Both the position numbers and the translations under genes were made by a program. The notes under the pieces were generated by a model. That model ran no database searches, was not told where the DNA came from, and saw only the letters and a list, made by a program, of their open reading frames with translations. Source: Anaerolineaceae bacterium (GTDB taxonomy: Bacteria > Chloroflexota > Anaerolineae > Promineifilales > Promineifilaceae). From it: a DNA stretch of 64,000 nt. The DNA lies in NCBI GenBank assembly GCA_002699125.1, contig PABI01000086.1, positions 25,317-89,316 on the forward strand, given 5' to 3'. Shown here in pieces: positions 31,712 through 40,223 of this stretch; the stretch's first letter is position 1, and each line of letters starts with the position of its first letter.

Positions 31712-32899
31712 ATGCGTATCATTTTGTATTTGGGGAAGGGGGGTGTTGGCAAGACGACGGTGGCGGCGGCAACGGCCGTTCGCAGCGCAGAACTAGGCTA
31801 CAAAACCTTGGTCGCCAGCACCGACATCGCCCACAGTCTGGCCGATTCACTCAACGTGCCGTTAGCGGCGACCCCTGTTGAGGTTGCACCCAACCTTTGG
31901 GCGCAAGAGATCAGCGTGGTGGCCGATATTCACAACTATTGGGGCACGCTGCAAGAGTTTGTCTCCGGCATGTTGCGCGATGGTAATAAGGTCAACAACG
32001 TCGTCGCCGATGAGCTGTCGGCGTTTCCCGGCATGGATGAGATTGTCAGCCTGTTGCACATCAACAAGCAGGCCAAAGAGCGCAACTTTGACCGGGTCAT
32101 CATCGACGCCGCGCCGACGGGCGAGACCATTCGCCTGCTGACGATGCCGGACACGTTTCGCTGGTATGCCGGGCACCTGACCAGAGGGCGCAGCGGCGTG
32201 GTGAAAGCGTTACGGCCGTTTGCCGGACGACTGCTCCAGGGTCCCGCCGAAGTGCTGGAAGCGCTGGATAAGCTGGACAAAGCCACGGGGGAACTGCGTG
32301 AGACCCTTAGCAATCCTGAAATCAGCAGCTACCGCGTCGTGCTGCAGCCGGAAAAAATGGTGGTACGCGAAGCGGAACGAGCCGTGAGCTATTTGGGCCT
32401 GTTCAACTACCCGGTAGACAGCATTATCATCAACCGCATCCTGCCGGAGTCGGAGGCTGAAGGGCCATTTTATGCCCAGCGCCGTGAGCTGCAAGCCAAA
32501 TATTTGCAGATGATTGAGAATAACTTCAAGCCGCTGCCGCTGTGGCGTGCCCCATACTATGCTCATGAAGTGGTCGGCGTGGAAGCGCTTTCGCAGCTGG
32601 CCCACGACTGCTTTGGTGAGTCCGATCCGGGCGATGTGTTTTACAAGGGTGCTTTGCAGGAGATATTGGAGCAGGAAGACGGCCGTTACCTCCTTCGCCT
32701 GCCAATGCCCTTTGTAACCGGTGGTGATGTGAAGCTGCGCAAACGCGGCGATGAGATGTTCATCACCATCGGCAATTTCAAGCGCGAGATGATTTTGCCC
32801 ACTGTCTTGGCCAAACGGCGCGCCGGTGGCGGCACGCTGCAAGATGGCGTACTGGAAATTAGCTTCCTTCCGCCTGAACCGGTGGCGGAAGCGGTTTAA
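31712..32899 (+). CDS. ArsA/GET3-type P-loop ATPase with HSP20-like tail
   Basis: A 395-residue ATPase. The deviant Walker A is GKGGVGKTT (8-16), followed by the ArsA-family switch region (ASTDIAHSLADSL) and VIIDAAPTGETIRLL (Walker B region). The C-terminal region (about 325-395: GDVKLRKRGDEMFITIGNFK and ISFLPPEP) resembles the HSP20-like domain fused to many bacterial ArsA proteins. These proteins deliver clients or anions; no arsenite pump is nearby, so an arsenite role is unsupported. TAGGAGAA precedes ATG 31712, which is preferred to 31697. A strong terminator follows about 120 bases downstream. Confidence 0.87.
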   Translation: MRIILYLGKGGVGKTTVAAATAVRSAELGYKTLVASTDIAHSLADSLNVPLAATPVEVAPNLWAQEISVVADIHNYWGTLQEFVSGMLRDGNKVNNVVADELSAFPGMDEIVSLLHINKQAKERNFDRVIIDAAPTGETIRLLTMPDTFRWYAGHLTRGRSGVVKALRPFAGRLLQGPAEVLEALDKLDKATGELRETLSNPEISSYRVVLQPEKMVVREAERAVSYLGLFNYPVDSIIINRILPESEAEGPFYAQRRELQAKYLQMIENNFKPLPLWRAPYYAHEVVGVEALSQLAHDCFGESDPGDVFYKGALQEILEQEDGRYLLRLPMPFVTGGDVKLRKRGDEMFITIGNFKREMILPTVLAKRRAGGGTLQDGVLEISFLPPEPVAEAV

Positions 32900-32909
32900 G
32901 TAACTAAAG

Positions 32910-33011
32910 TGCCAAACCTGACAGGTTTTCGAGATGTGCATAAGTTAAGCTAATTTTGCACTGCGAAGATCCATTTTCGACTAAAATCTAATGCAAACCT
33001 GTCAGGTTCTG
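32910..33011. repeat. paired AACCTGxCAGGTT palindromes
   Basis: AACCTGACAGGTT (about 32916-32928) and AACCTGTCAGGTT (about 32996-33008) are near-palindromes flanking an AT-rich 67-base segment between ArsA-type and beta-propeller genes. They look like ends of a small non-coding repeat. Confidence 0.5.
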
Positions 33012-33017
33012 GAAGCT

Positions 33018-33063
33018 AAAAAAGGCGTCCGTGGAAATTCCAGCGGACGCCTTTTTTGTTTTT
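33018..33063. terminator. bidirectional intrinsic terminator
   Basis: A perfect 14-bp stem (33018-33031 with 33044-33057), A-rich then T-rich, separates the convergent ArsA-type and beta-propeller genes. Confidence 0.92.
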
Positions 33064-33133
33064 TCAGAACTTCTTATCGCTTAAAAATTTTGCAAATGCT
33101 GCGTACAGTTTATTTTGAATTGTTGAATATCGC

Positions 33134-34297
33134 TTAGTTTGCTGTAATCCCGACAGATCCGGCCGGAACAGAGACATCACCCAGATTGGTCAGGCTGCCA
33201 TCGGCGGCAATGTGGAAGGCGGTGACGGTGTTGCTGCCGCCGCTCAGCACGTACAGCGTTGCCCCGTCGCTGCTGATAATGGCATCAATGGGGCTGCTGC
33301 CCTCACCGGTTTCGCCGGTACGGCCGTCGGCATCCAACAGTTCCAAACTAGCATTGGGGCTAATCTGGAAGCCAGAGACAGAGCTGCTGCCGGTGTTGGT
33401 GGTGTAAGCATATTTACCGTCTGGGGTTACGATGAGCCAGCAAGCGGCCGTTTGGTTAGTGGCAACGGTGCTGCTAATCACCTGTAATTGACCGTGGCTA
33501 AAGCCGTAGGAAGAAGCTGTACTGGCATTTTCTGCTCCGCCAAACGCTTCGCTGACAAGCAGCGCACCATCAGGGGTGAAGTCAAAGCCAAACGGTGTTG
33601 CTCCTTCAGAGGCGGTCACGACTGGTGCCGTAGCCTGGCCGGAACGACGCACGTCGTAGGTTAGAATCTGGTTGGTTGCTTTTTCGGTGACGACCAGCTG
33701 ACGGCCGTCTGGTCTAAAGGAAACCTGGGCCGGACCAGGGGCATCGCCTACACCGCCGTTGCTGAGATGTTGGGTGGCGTACGGGATGGGAGACAGTTTG
33801 CCGTTTCGGTGCAGATAAAAACCGGTGATGTTGCCGCTGCCGCCGGCATTCAGGACATAAACCCAGTTGCCATGAACCGTCAGGCTGATGGGGCGCTCGC
33901 CGCCGGAGGCAACAGTGTCTGTCAGATGAAGATTATTGCCATCAGCCGCAAAGACAGAGATTTCGTTACTGCCGGCATTCACAGCGAACAGGTAACGGCC
34001 GTTGTCGCTCAAAACCAGTGCGCCCTGTGAACCAAGTCCGCCGCCGGTGCCCAAACCACCGGTCAAGTAAGACCCGGTTTCCGTTAGCGTACCGTCAGCC
34101 GCGCGATCAAACACCAGCACGGCATTGGCAGCGGCATCGTTGTTCATCACATAGACGGCATCAGCCCTGTGACCATCGGCAAAGACCTGGCCGCTGCTGC
34201 CCAGAATAAGCAAGGCCAACAGCAAAAAGAGGGTAAAAAAGCGTGTTTTGTTGCGTGGTGCATAGGTTCGATTTGATAAAAATTGAGAAAGTTGCAT
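33134..34297 (-). CDS. secreted beta-propeller (lactonase/YVTN-like) protein
   Basis: A 387-residue exported protein with a signal peptide (hydrophobic core FTLFLLLALLILG, cleavage probably after VFA). The mature part has repeated blades with motifs such as SDNGRYLFAVN, PDGRQLVVTEK, PDGKYAYTTN and SDGATLYVLSG, matching the 7-bladed lactonase/YVTN propeller fold. Catalytic function is not implied. AAGGAG at 34308-34313 is better spaced for ATG 34297 than for ATG 34306. A 9-bp inverted repeat lies about 105-130 bases upstream. Confidence 0.85.
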   Translation of the reverse strand: MQLSQFLSNRTYAPRNKTRFFTLFLLLALLILGSSGQVFADGHRADAVYVMNNDAAANAVLVFDRAADGTLTETGSYLTGGLGTGGGLGSQGALVLSDNGRYLFAVNAGSNEISVFAADGNNLHLTDTVASGGERPISLTVHGNWVYVLNAGGSGNITGFYLHRNGKLSPIPYATQHLSNGGVGDAPGPAQVSFRPDGRQLVVTEKATNQILTYDVRRSGQATAPVVTASEGATPFGFDFTPDGALLVSEAFGGAENASTASSYGFSHGQLQVISSTVATNQTAACWLIVTPDGKYAYTTNTGSSSVSGFQISPNASLELLDADGRTGETGEGSSPIDAIISSDGATLYVLSGGSNTVTAFHIAADGSLTNLGDVSVPAGSVGITAN

Positions 34298-34804
34298 GGT
34301 TTGCATCTCCTTTTATTTGTTGGGGAATCATTGCTTGATCCCCTAAGTTCTGAACCAACAAAACAACCATAAGGGGTAAGCATTACCTGCGGATTTCATT
34401 TGAATTACGTTTAGGTTACGTAATTCTTAACATAGGGGGACAGGCCGATTTATTTTCTCTTCACGCAGGACTCATCTCTGATTTATGGTGGATTTATGCG
34501 GTATTCATTTCAGTTGGCGGAACTGAATTGAGGCTGTCATGAATTGTCGCCGTCTGTTTTTTTCTTCTTGGTACTTTTTTCTCCTGTAAACCATCACTTC
34601 TGTGTCAAATGGAGAAGCAATATTTTTGGTAGATACATGAAATCCATACCTGCCGGTTTATATCCAGATACAAATTTCTGAAGCTTGCTCCTGCTAAAGT
34701 GTTGGTGGCTTGCAGCACGCGTATGCTCTTAATTTTGTTTGGGCAGTGGCTGGCTGTAGCCGAAACTTTTGGATGTGAAAATAAATGCGTAAAGGAGTGA
34801 AAGT
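34298..34804. other. Gene-free divergent region
   Basis: About 500 bases between the beta-propeller (minus) and fasciclin (plus) genes. GAATTACGT (34402-34410) and ACGTAATTC (34418-34426) form a 9-bp inverted repeat with a 7-base spacer, a likely operator for the propeller gene. The rest is AT-rich with no convincing ORF; AAAGGAGTG at 34792-34800 is the fasciclin ribosome site. Confidence 0.55.
34402..34426. promoter_or_regulatory. inverted repeat, candidate operator
   Basis: GAATTACGT - 7 bases - ACGTAATTC, a perfect 9-bp inverted repeat about 105 bases upstream of the beta-propeller start. Confidence 0.5.
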
Positions 34805-35734
34805 ATGAAAAAGAAAATAACTATAATCACTTTGTTGATTGGCCTGATTTTGGCCGGATTTAGCATGGCTCAACCAGCGGCCGCTCAGACCGAAACAGCG
34901 CAAACCGTCATGGACGTGATTCGCGGCGATGAGCAGTTGGAAGATTTTGAAACGCTGATTGATGCCATTGGCCTGGCCGACAATCTTGAGCAGGATGGCC
35001 CTTTTACCATCTTTGCCCCGACAAATGCGGCATTGGCTAACCTGGAAGTGCAGGCCGCCAATTCCGAAGCAACGCTGACGGAAATTGTGCTTTATCACGT
35101 GGTGAACGGCCGTTACAATGGTCCGGCCGTTGCCAACCGCAGTATGCTGCCCACGTTGATGGGTGAAGAAATGAGGGTCGATGTTCAGGCAGGTGAAATT
35201 AGCCTGAATGACGATGTTACAATCACTACAACAGATATGGAAGCAAGCAATGGCGTGGTTCACGTTGTAGATACCATCCTGCTGCCACCAGTGAACTCAC
35301 TGCTTACAACAGACAGAGGTTCGCGGGTAGATACGTTGAATGAGGTGTTGGCCGAAGACGGCCGTTTCACCACCTTCCTTTCTCTGCTGGACAGCGCCAA
35401 TTTAGACGTTGACCTGGACAATCCAGCCCAGACGTACACTATTTTTGCGCCGACCGACGCTGCCTTTGAAAAGCTGTCTGATGCGCAAATGAACAATCTG
35501 ATGGCCGATCCCGAGGCATTGGAAACAATCCTCTCCTATCATCTGATTGGCGACATGCTGGGGATCAACCAGATTGCCACCGATGATTACATTCCGACTT
35601 TGGAAGGACGGCCGTTAATCGTCACCACAAACAACAGCCAGCAGGTTTTCATTAATGGTGAACAGCTGGCCACCTTCAACATCGTGGCGGCTAACGGTGT
35701 TGTCCATGCGGTTGACTCTGTGTTGATGCCCTAA
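34805..35734 (+). CDS. secreted two-domain fasciclin (FAS1) protein
   Basis: A 309-residue exported protein. The signal peptide (about 1-28) ends PAAAQT. Two FAS1 domains follow: the first (about 33-165) has FTIFAPTNAALANL and VLYHVVNGRY, the second (about 175-309) has YTIFAPTDAAFEKL and ILSYHLIGD; each ends with NGVVHVVD or NGVVHAVD. FAS1 domains mediate adhesion at the cell surface. It is a single-gene unit with a strong terminator downstream. Confidence 0.94.
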   Translation: MKKKITIITLLIGLILAGFSMAQPAAAQTETAQTVMDVIRGDEQLEDFETLIDAIGLADNLEQDGPFTIFAPTNAALANLEVQAANSEATLTEIVLYHVVNGRYNGPAVANRSMLPTLMGEEMRVDVQAGEISLNDDVTITTTDMEASNGVVHVVDTILLPPVNSLLTTDRGSRVDTLNEVLAEDGRFTTFLSLLDSANLDVDLDNPAQTYTIFAPTDAAFEKLSDAQMNNLMADPEALETILSYHLIGDMLGINQIATDDYIPTLEGRPLIVTTNNSQQVFINGEQLATFNIVAANGVVHAVDSVLMP

Positions 35735-35770
35735 AAACTTCCTTAACATCAATCGAGTAGAATAAGTGAA

Positions 35771-35812
35771 ATAGCTGGCCCGTGTCATTCCACATGGGCC
35801 AGCTATTTTTTG
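35771..35812 (+). terminator. intrinsic terminator after fasciclin gene
   Basis: A 15-bp stem with one G-T pair (35771-35785 with 35792-35806) is followed by a T-run. Confidence 0.88.
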
Positions 35813-35960
35813 TGTAGAGAATGTGTAGGTTTCATAAAAGTCGGTTAAAAAGGCGGTAATAGTGCAACTCACCTCCAATGCCTCCGTAAAGCTGGCATAA
35901 CGACTGGCCCAAGGAATCAACGAGGCCGGTCAATTTTCCAGAAGATAAGGAGAGTGAGAA

Positions 35961-36518
35961 ATGTCAAAAGAATCAATCCTCAAGGTCGAAGAAACACGCA
36001 AGCTTCAGCGCCGGCAGGCATTACCCGCTTACGGTGTCATTGGTATCGGCGTCGCTTTGCTGGTTGCCAACCTGTTTGGCTTCCCGCTGATTGAGGTGTT
36101 GTGGCCTGGTTTTGTGCTGGCGCCTGGCTTGATGCTGCTGTGGCCGGCTTACAACGCCACGCCGGAGCGTCCCAGTCGGTTTGGCTTTTTGGCCGTTCCC
36201 GGCGCAATGCTGCTCACGGTTGGCACGCTGCTGTTTATCATGAACCTGACCAACCATTTTGAGGCATGGGCATATAGCTGGCCGCTGGTCATTGCGTCTG
36301 TCGGTTGGGCGCTGATGTACATGCGGCGGCACGAGCCGGAGCATCGTGTGCACCACACCGGCTATAATTTTATGCGGGTGATGGTACTGTTGGCGATGGG
36401 TTTTGCTGTTTTCTTTGAGCTAATCATTTTTGGCAGCTTTAATCCGCTGCTGCCGCTGGGCGTGATCGCTTTTGGTGTCTATCTACTCATGAAAGAGCGG
36501 CGGGCTGTGGGACAGTAA
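35961..36518 (+). CDS. four-helix membrane protein of unknown function
   Basis: A 185-residue protein with a charged N-terminus (about 1-20) and four hydrophobic helices (about 25-42, 48-62, 75-92 and 132-170 as a pair). The arrangement resembles the membrane part of LiaF/DUF5668-type proteins, but no signature motif is present. AAGGAGAGTG precedes the ATG. Two genes downstream of the fasciclin terminator region, it probably shares a transcript with the DUF4342-like gene. Confidence 0.75.
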   Translation: MSKESILKVEETRKLQRRQALPAYGVIGIGVALLVANLFGFPLIEVLWPGFVLAPGLMLLWPAYNATPERPSRFGFLAVPGAMLLTVGTLLFIMNLTNHFEAWAYSWPLVIASVGWALMYMRRHEPEHRVHHTGYNFMRVMVLLAMGFAVFFELIIFGSFNPLLPLGVIAFGVYLLMKERRAVGQ

Positions 36519-36575
36519 TCAGTTTTCAGTAATATCGCGGGGCGACCGCTTCGCGTACAGTAAATCAGTTTATGA
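36517..36575. repeat. interspersed phrase repeat with 20-base copy of the element at about 13467
   Basis: CAGTAATCAG/TTCAGTAAT words followed by GGCGACCGCTTCGCGTACAG (36541-36560), identical to a segment in the spacer between the two JAMM genes. Confidence 0.65.
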
Positions 36576-36588
36576 AGGAGCATTTTAG

Positions 36589-36960
36589 ATGGCTAAGAAA
36601 AAGAAAAAAGAAGAACAGGTAGAAGAAGTAGAAACGGCTGAAGAGGTCGTCATTGATGAAGAGGATTTGGCTGAAGAAGGCGAAACCTGGACGGAAGAGT
36701 TTGTGGCAGCCGGTGAGGATTTGGTGAATATGGTGAAGGAGCTGGTGCATGAAACGGCCGTTCGCCGCGTCGTTGTCAAAAACGAGGAACGCAACATTCA
36801 CATTTCTGTACCGCTGGCTGTAGGCGTGCCGGGCATTGTCTTTGGGATTCTGTGGGCACCGGTCGTTGCCGCCCTCAGTCTGGTGGCGGCCCTCATGGTG
36901 GACTGCACCATCACCGTCGAGCGCGTGGCCGAAAAAGAACCCACTACCGCAACTGAGTAA
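36589..36960 (+). CDS. DUF4342-like membrane protein
   Basis: A 123-residue protein. A lysine run and a strongly acidic region (about 8-40) precede a short conserved domain: VNMVKELVHETAVRRVVVKN, then an IHISVPLAVGVPGI segment and one or two hydrophobic helices (about 76-102). This matches the pattern of DUF4342 proteins (a VK-x-L(I/V)-x-EG/ETxVR segment followed by a membrane hairpin), whose function is unknown. GAAGGAG precedes the ATG. Confidence 0.7.
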   Translation: MAKKKKKEEQVEEVETAEEVVIDEEDLAEEGETWTEEFVAAGEDLVNMVKELVHETAVRRVVVKNEERNIHISVPLAVGVPGIVFGILWAPVVAALSLVAALMVDCTITVERVAEKEPTTATE

Positions 36961-36965
36961 GAAAG

Positions 36966-37040
36966 TTAACCGCGGAGAGCGCAGAGGGCGCAGAGGCTCG
37001 TAAAAAAGTCTCTGCGTTCTCCGCGCCCTCCGCGGTTTTT
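36966..37040. terminator. inverted-repeat terminator made of CGCAGAG-type words
   Basis: CCGCGGAGAGCGCAGAG and its near-complement CTCTGCGTTCTCCGCG/CCTCCGCGG form a long imperfect hairpin followed by TTTTTG, between the convergent DUF4342 and PrsW genes; it is the same family as the repeats at 1641 and 10993. Confidence 0.75.
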
Positions 37041-37042
37041 GT

Positions 37043-38038
37043 TTATTGGCGCAACCGGTTCGCCAGCGCGGCTATTTCCTGGCGCAAAGCCACAATTTCT
37101 TGCGCTGATTTTTCGTCTTGAAACAGTTTCCAATGATGCTTGGTGTAGGCCAGATGGCTGCACTGCAAAAAGAAATGGGCCGCCCGGCGATTGGCCTGGA
37201 AGCCTTTGCTCAACAAAGTGGCTAACAAAAAAGCCACCCGCTTACGGCCGGAACTGGCAGTCGAAAATTGATTCACGGTAAGCGTGCCCAGCGCTACCTC
37301 TTCGGCCAAATATTGGCGCAGCCAGCGTCGCTCTTGCAGCACGGCCCAAAGAATAATGGCCAACACCAGCACAATTCCGCCCCAGTCAAACAGCAGCGCC
37401 AGCAAAATAAACCCATCTCCCAGCGTGACGGTGAAATTGTGCAGGAAGTGAAGGAAAACGGCCGTTGCCCACCCCAAAATTGGCAAAGCAAGCTGTATGT
37501 TTCTATTGGTGGAAAGCCGGGCAATGGCGATGCCCAATCCGGCAAAGCTGCTAAACAAGGCGTGATTCAGGCCAAAGATGATCGCACGCAAAACAATGTT
37601 GACGCCCCACGCCTCCATACCACCCTGGTTAAACGTCTCCACAAAGTAGTAAACATTTTCCACCATGGCAAAACCCATCCCCACCATGGCACCATAAATG
37701 ATGCCGTCCAGTGGACTGTCTATCTCGCTGCGCCAAAAAATGAAGATGGCCAGCAGTGCCACCCCTTTGATCGATTCTTCTACCGGGGGTCCAATCAGCC
37801 AGGGAGCCGTTGCCATGCCCAAATCGCTGCCCAACAGAACAAGCAGCGGGGCGCTGAGCAGTCGGTTGAAAAAAAGGGAGATTAAAATGCCAGGGACCGC
37901 TCCCCAAAAAAAGGCAGCTACCAGCAGCCACCACGGTTCTTTTTCATACCGATCGACCCAATAAATGATGCCGATATACAGCACGGTAGGCACAGCGGCG
38001 GCCACAATGGAGAAGAGGAGCACGGCCGTTTCACTCAT
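37043..38038 (-). CDS. prsW: PrsW-family intramembrane metalloprotease
   Basis: A 331-residue polytopic protein with all PrsW motifs: DRYEKEP after the first helix, EE-x2-K in PPVEESIKG (about 85-93), GFA-x2-EN in GMGFAMVENVYYF (about 120-132) and His in NHALF (about 157-161) plus HFLHN. In Bacillus the family cleaves an anti-sigma factor in response to envelope stress; the target here is unknown. The C-terminal 80 residues are soluble with a final coiled coil (QEIVALRQEIAALANRL). It starts three bases after the queA stop, so the two are co-transcribed. It contrasts with the degenerate paralogue at 28493. Confidence 0.93.
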   Translation of the reverse strand: MSETAVLLFSIVAAAVPTVLYIGIIYWVDRYEKEPWWLLVAAFFWGAVPGILISLFFNRLLSAPLLVLLGSDLGMATAPWLIGPPVEESIKGVALLAIFIFWRSEIDSPLDGIIYGAMVGMGFAMVENVYYFVETFNQGGMEAWGVNIVLRAIIFGLNHALFSSFAGLGIAIARLSTNRNIQLALPILGWATAVFLHFLHNFTVTLGDGFILLALLFDWGGIVLVLAIILWAVLQERRWLRQYLAEEVALGTLTVNQFSTASSGRKRVAFLLATLLSKGFQANRRAAHFFLQCSHLAYTKHHWKLFQDEKSAQEIVALRQEIAALANRLRQ

Positions 38039-38041
38039 CGA

Positions 38042-39145
38042 CTATAAAATTAACATCGCATCGCCAAAAGAGAAGAAGCGATATTTTTGGGCAACGGCCG
38101 TTTCATAAGCGCGCAGCATAAACTCACGTCCAACAAAGGCGGCCACCAGCATCAGCAGGCTGGAGTGGGGCAGATGAAAGTTAGTAATCATAGCGTCAAC
38201 GGCGCGGAATTTATAACCAGGATAGATAAACAAATCGGTCGGAGCGGTGAAGGCGGCGACCGGCTTCCAGGGGCAAAAGCTGCTTGTCTCGCCGCTGGCG
38301 TCGCGCCGGCTGATGGTTTGCAGCGTGCCGTTGATGCCGGCGGAACGGAGTGCGGCCGTTTCCAGCGTGCGTACCGAAGTGGTGCCAACGGCAATCAGGC
38401 GGCCACCGGCCAGCTTAGCCTCGTTAATCCGTTTGGCGCTTTCCGGCGTCAGGCTGGCCCATTCGCTGTGGATGGTGTGCTGCGCCACCTGCTCCGCCTC
38501 GACCGGCTTGAAGGTATCTAGACCGACATGCAGCGTTACCGTCTCAAAAATAATGCCTTTTTCCCGCAGTGCCAGCAGCAAATCGCCGGTAAAGTGCAGC
38601 CCGGCGGTGGGTGCCGCTGCTGAACCGGCTGGACGGGAATAAACGGTCTGGTAACGTTCCGGTTCGTCTAAATGCTCATGAATGTAGGGCGGCAGCGGGG
38701 TGTGGCCGATCGTTTCCAGCCACTCATCGAGCGGCTGGTTGAAGCTGAGTTCGCGTTGGGGGCCATCGAGAACGGCCGTCACCGTGGCCACCAGTTCCGT
38801 CTCTTCACCAGCCTGGTCCAGCAGGTGAATTTTGCTGCCTTCACTTAGCCGCTTGCCACCAACCATCCCCTGCCAACGGCCGTTTTCCTCCTGACTAAGA
38901 AGCAAGATTTCTACTTTGCCGCCGGTGGATTTACGGCCGTACAAACGGGCAGGAATCACGCGGCTGTTGTTGGCCACCAAAATATCGCCTGGCTCAAAAT
39001 AGTCGAGGATGTCTGTGAAGGTTTTATGGGAGATGGATTGATCTGCCCGATTTAAAACCATCAGGCGGGAGGCGTCTCTTTGTGATAACGGCCGTTGGGC
39101 AATCAGCTCCGACGGCAAGGAATAATCAAAGTCTGCTGTGTTCAT
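38042..39145 (-). CDS. queA: tRNA preQ1(34) S-adenosylmethionine ribosyltransferase-isomerase
   Basis: QueA transfers and isomerises the ribosyl moiety of SAM onto preQ1 in tRNA to give epoxyqueuosine. The 367-residue product has the diagnostic motifs DFDYSLPSELIAQRP (near the N-terminus), VANNSRVIPARL, KVEILLL, AAAPTAGLHFT and the C-terminal TDLFIYPGYKF/TNFHLPHSSLLMLVAAF. An in-frame start at 39178 would precede a TACAAT box located six bases before ATG 39145, which suggests the shorter form from a leaderless mRNA. It is followed by prsW. Confidence 0.96.
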   Translation of the reverse strand: MNTADFDYSLPSELIAQRPLSQRDASRLMVLNRADQSISHKTFTDILDYFEPGDILVANNSRVIPARLYGRKSTGGKVEILLLSQEENGRWQGMVGGKRLSEGSKIHLLDQAGEETELVATVTAVLDGPQRELSFNQPLDEWLETIGHTPLPPYIHEHLDEPERYQTVYSRPAGSAAAPTAGLHFTGDLLLALREKGIIFETVTLHVGLDTFKPVEAEQVAQHTIHSEWASLTPESAKRINEAKLAGGRLIAVGTTSVRTLETAALRSAGINGTLQTISRRDASGETSSFCPWKPVAAFTAPTDLFIYPGYKFRAVDAMITNFHLPHSSLLMLVAAFVGREFMLRAYETAVAQKYRFFSFGDAMLIL

Positions 39146-39157
39146 ACACCTATTGTA
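39146..39157 (-). promoter_or_regulatory. -10 box placed for leaderless queA mRNA
   Basis: The minus strand reads TACAAT (39157-39152) followed by AGGTGT and ATG; a start of transcription at or next to the ATG is expected. Confidence 0.5.
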
Positions 39158-39232
39158 GCCAGCCACGTGAGATAACAAAAGTTTGTCACACTTCAGGTGG
39201 CCGGATTTTTTGTTGATAACCTATAACGCTAA

Positions 39233-39282
39233 ACGAGGCCTGAGCCTGTCGCAGGCCGGCCTGCGACAGGCTCAGGCCTCGT
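39233..39282. repeat. 50-base perfect palindrome
   Basis: Positions 39233-39257 are the exact reverse complement of 39258-39282, centred on GGCCGGCC with ACGAGGCCTGAGCC at each end. No T-run follows. It resembles the dispersed CTGAGCCTGTCG-type repeats seen in environmental bacteria. Confidence 0.9.
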
Positions 39283-39328
39283 CTTGTATCGACAATTCTT
39301 CTGAGCACACTCACAGTTATTATCTGGT

Positions 39329-40087
39329 CTAAACGATGGGTTTGTAACAGCCTAGCCAGATTTGTTCCTCGACGATGATCTCTTTTTCACGGGCCAGGCT
39401 GCTAAGCCGGTTTTCTATCTGCATGGCAACCAGGTCTTCAATCCACGCATCCTGCCAGTTTTGGCGGAGATGATGGCGCAGCGCCTCTAAATCAGGGGCG
39501 TAGGTGGCAAAGGTGATGAGTTTGCGCTCTGCCAAGCGAAACCAGCCACGTCGAACAGCTTCATCCAAGGCTGCGCTTGCCTGGGCATACTTCTCATAGT
39601 CACTGCCTTCCTGAATCCAGCCAGCCAGATGGCGCTCATCGTCCAAACGGACGTAGATGGGAGCTGGTTCGCCAATGGGGTGAATGTCGAGGAGACGGCC
39701 ACTTCGACTTTGCTCAGTACAAGCGTTTCCCCCCTTCAACAACCCCTGAATTTGCTTTAGAGCATGAACCATGCTCTCCGGTGCCATTCATCACAATGAC
39801 CAGGAGAGCAGCACCATGTCGAATGGTTCGCCTGGCGGCAGTTCTTCTAGCGGCAGGGCATGATAGCTGATTTTGGCGGCCAGGTCTGGCGGCAGGTTGG
39901 CTTTGGCCGCCGCGATACGATCTTCATCGGGGTCGATGGCAGTGATGTGGGCGGCGTGCGGTGCGAGGTGGGTGGTGATACGGCCGTCCCCACAGCCCAC
40001 CTCCAACACGCGCTGTCCGGTTAAATCTCCGGCCATTGCCAGCAGCGCTTCAAATTCCCTCTCTTCCGGATCGATTCGTATAGGCAT
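39329..40087 (-). pseudogene. class I SAM-dependent methyltransferase, interrupted by two TGA codons
   Basis: Residues 1-98 (40087-39794) hold the SAM-binding motif VLEVGCGDGRI and end FDMVLLSWSL at two consecutive in-frame TGA codons (39793-39788). The same frame continues from ATG 39787 for 152 codons (MAPESMVHALKQI..., LLDIHPIGEPAP), as expected for the rest of one methyltransferase of about 250 residues. A 24-base segment (39701-39724) inserts NACTEQSRS within the usual LLK-x-GGRLLD stretch; the DNA matches a common dispersed repeat type (reverse strand GCTTGTACTGAGCAAAGTCG). Other genes here use TGA as a normal stop, so the gene is probably broken, with translation re-initiation at 39787 as an alternative. 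Confidence 0.75.
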
Positions 40088-40107
40088 ATTGGCCCTTGAA
40101 CCTTAAC

Positions 40108-40222
40108 TGTCATGCTGAACGAAGTGAAGCATCCCTACGGAGCAAAAACTACCGCAACCTGCGCGGTCCAAGGATTCTGCAGACATCGTTTAGAGGGATT
40201 TTTCGCTGCGCTCAAAATGACA
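40108..40222. repeat. MITE-like inverted-repeat element
   Basis: A 115-base non-coding block begins TGTCATGCTGAACGAAGTGA and ends with the near-complement TTCGCTGCGCTCAAAATGACA. This is the layout of small dispersed palindromic elements common in bacteria; it fills the gap between the methyltransferase remnant and the GH31 gene. Confidence 0.7.
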
Positions 40223-40223
40223 A

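Noticed and set aside
31712..32899. Arsenite efflux ATPase (arsA of an ars operon)
   Set aside because: No arsB/acr3, arsC or arsR neighbour; the family also includes tail-anchored-protein and other ATPases.
39233..39282. Terminator for queA or the methyltransferase remnant
   Set aside because: No T-run on either side and it lies upstream of queA.
39788..39793. Selenocysteine or reassigned TGA in the methyltransferase gene
   Set aside because: Other genes in the window end normally at TGA, no SECIS-like hairpin was evident just after the codons, and two tandem Sec codons would be unusual; a broken gene is simpler.
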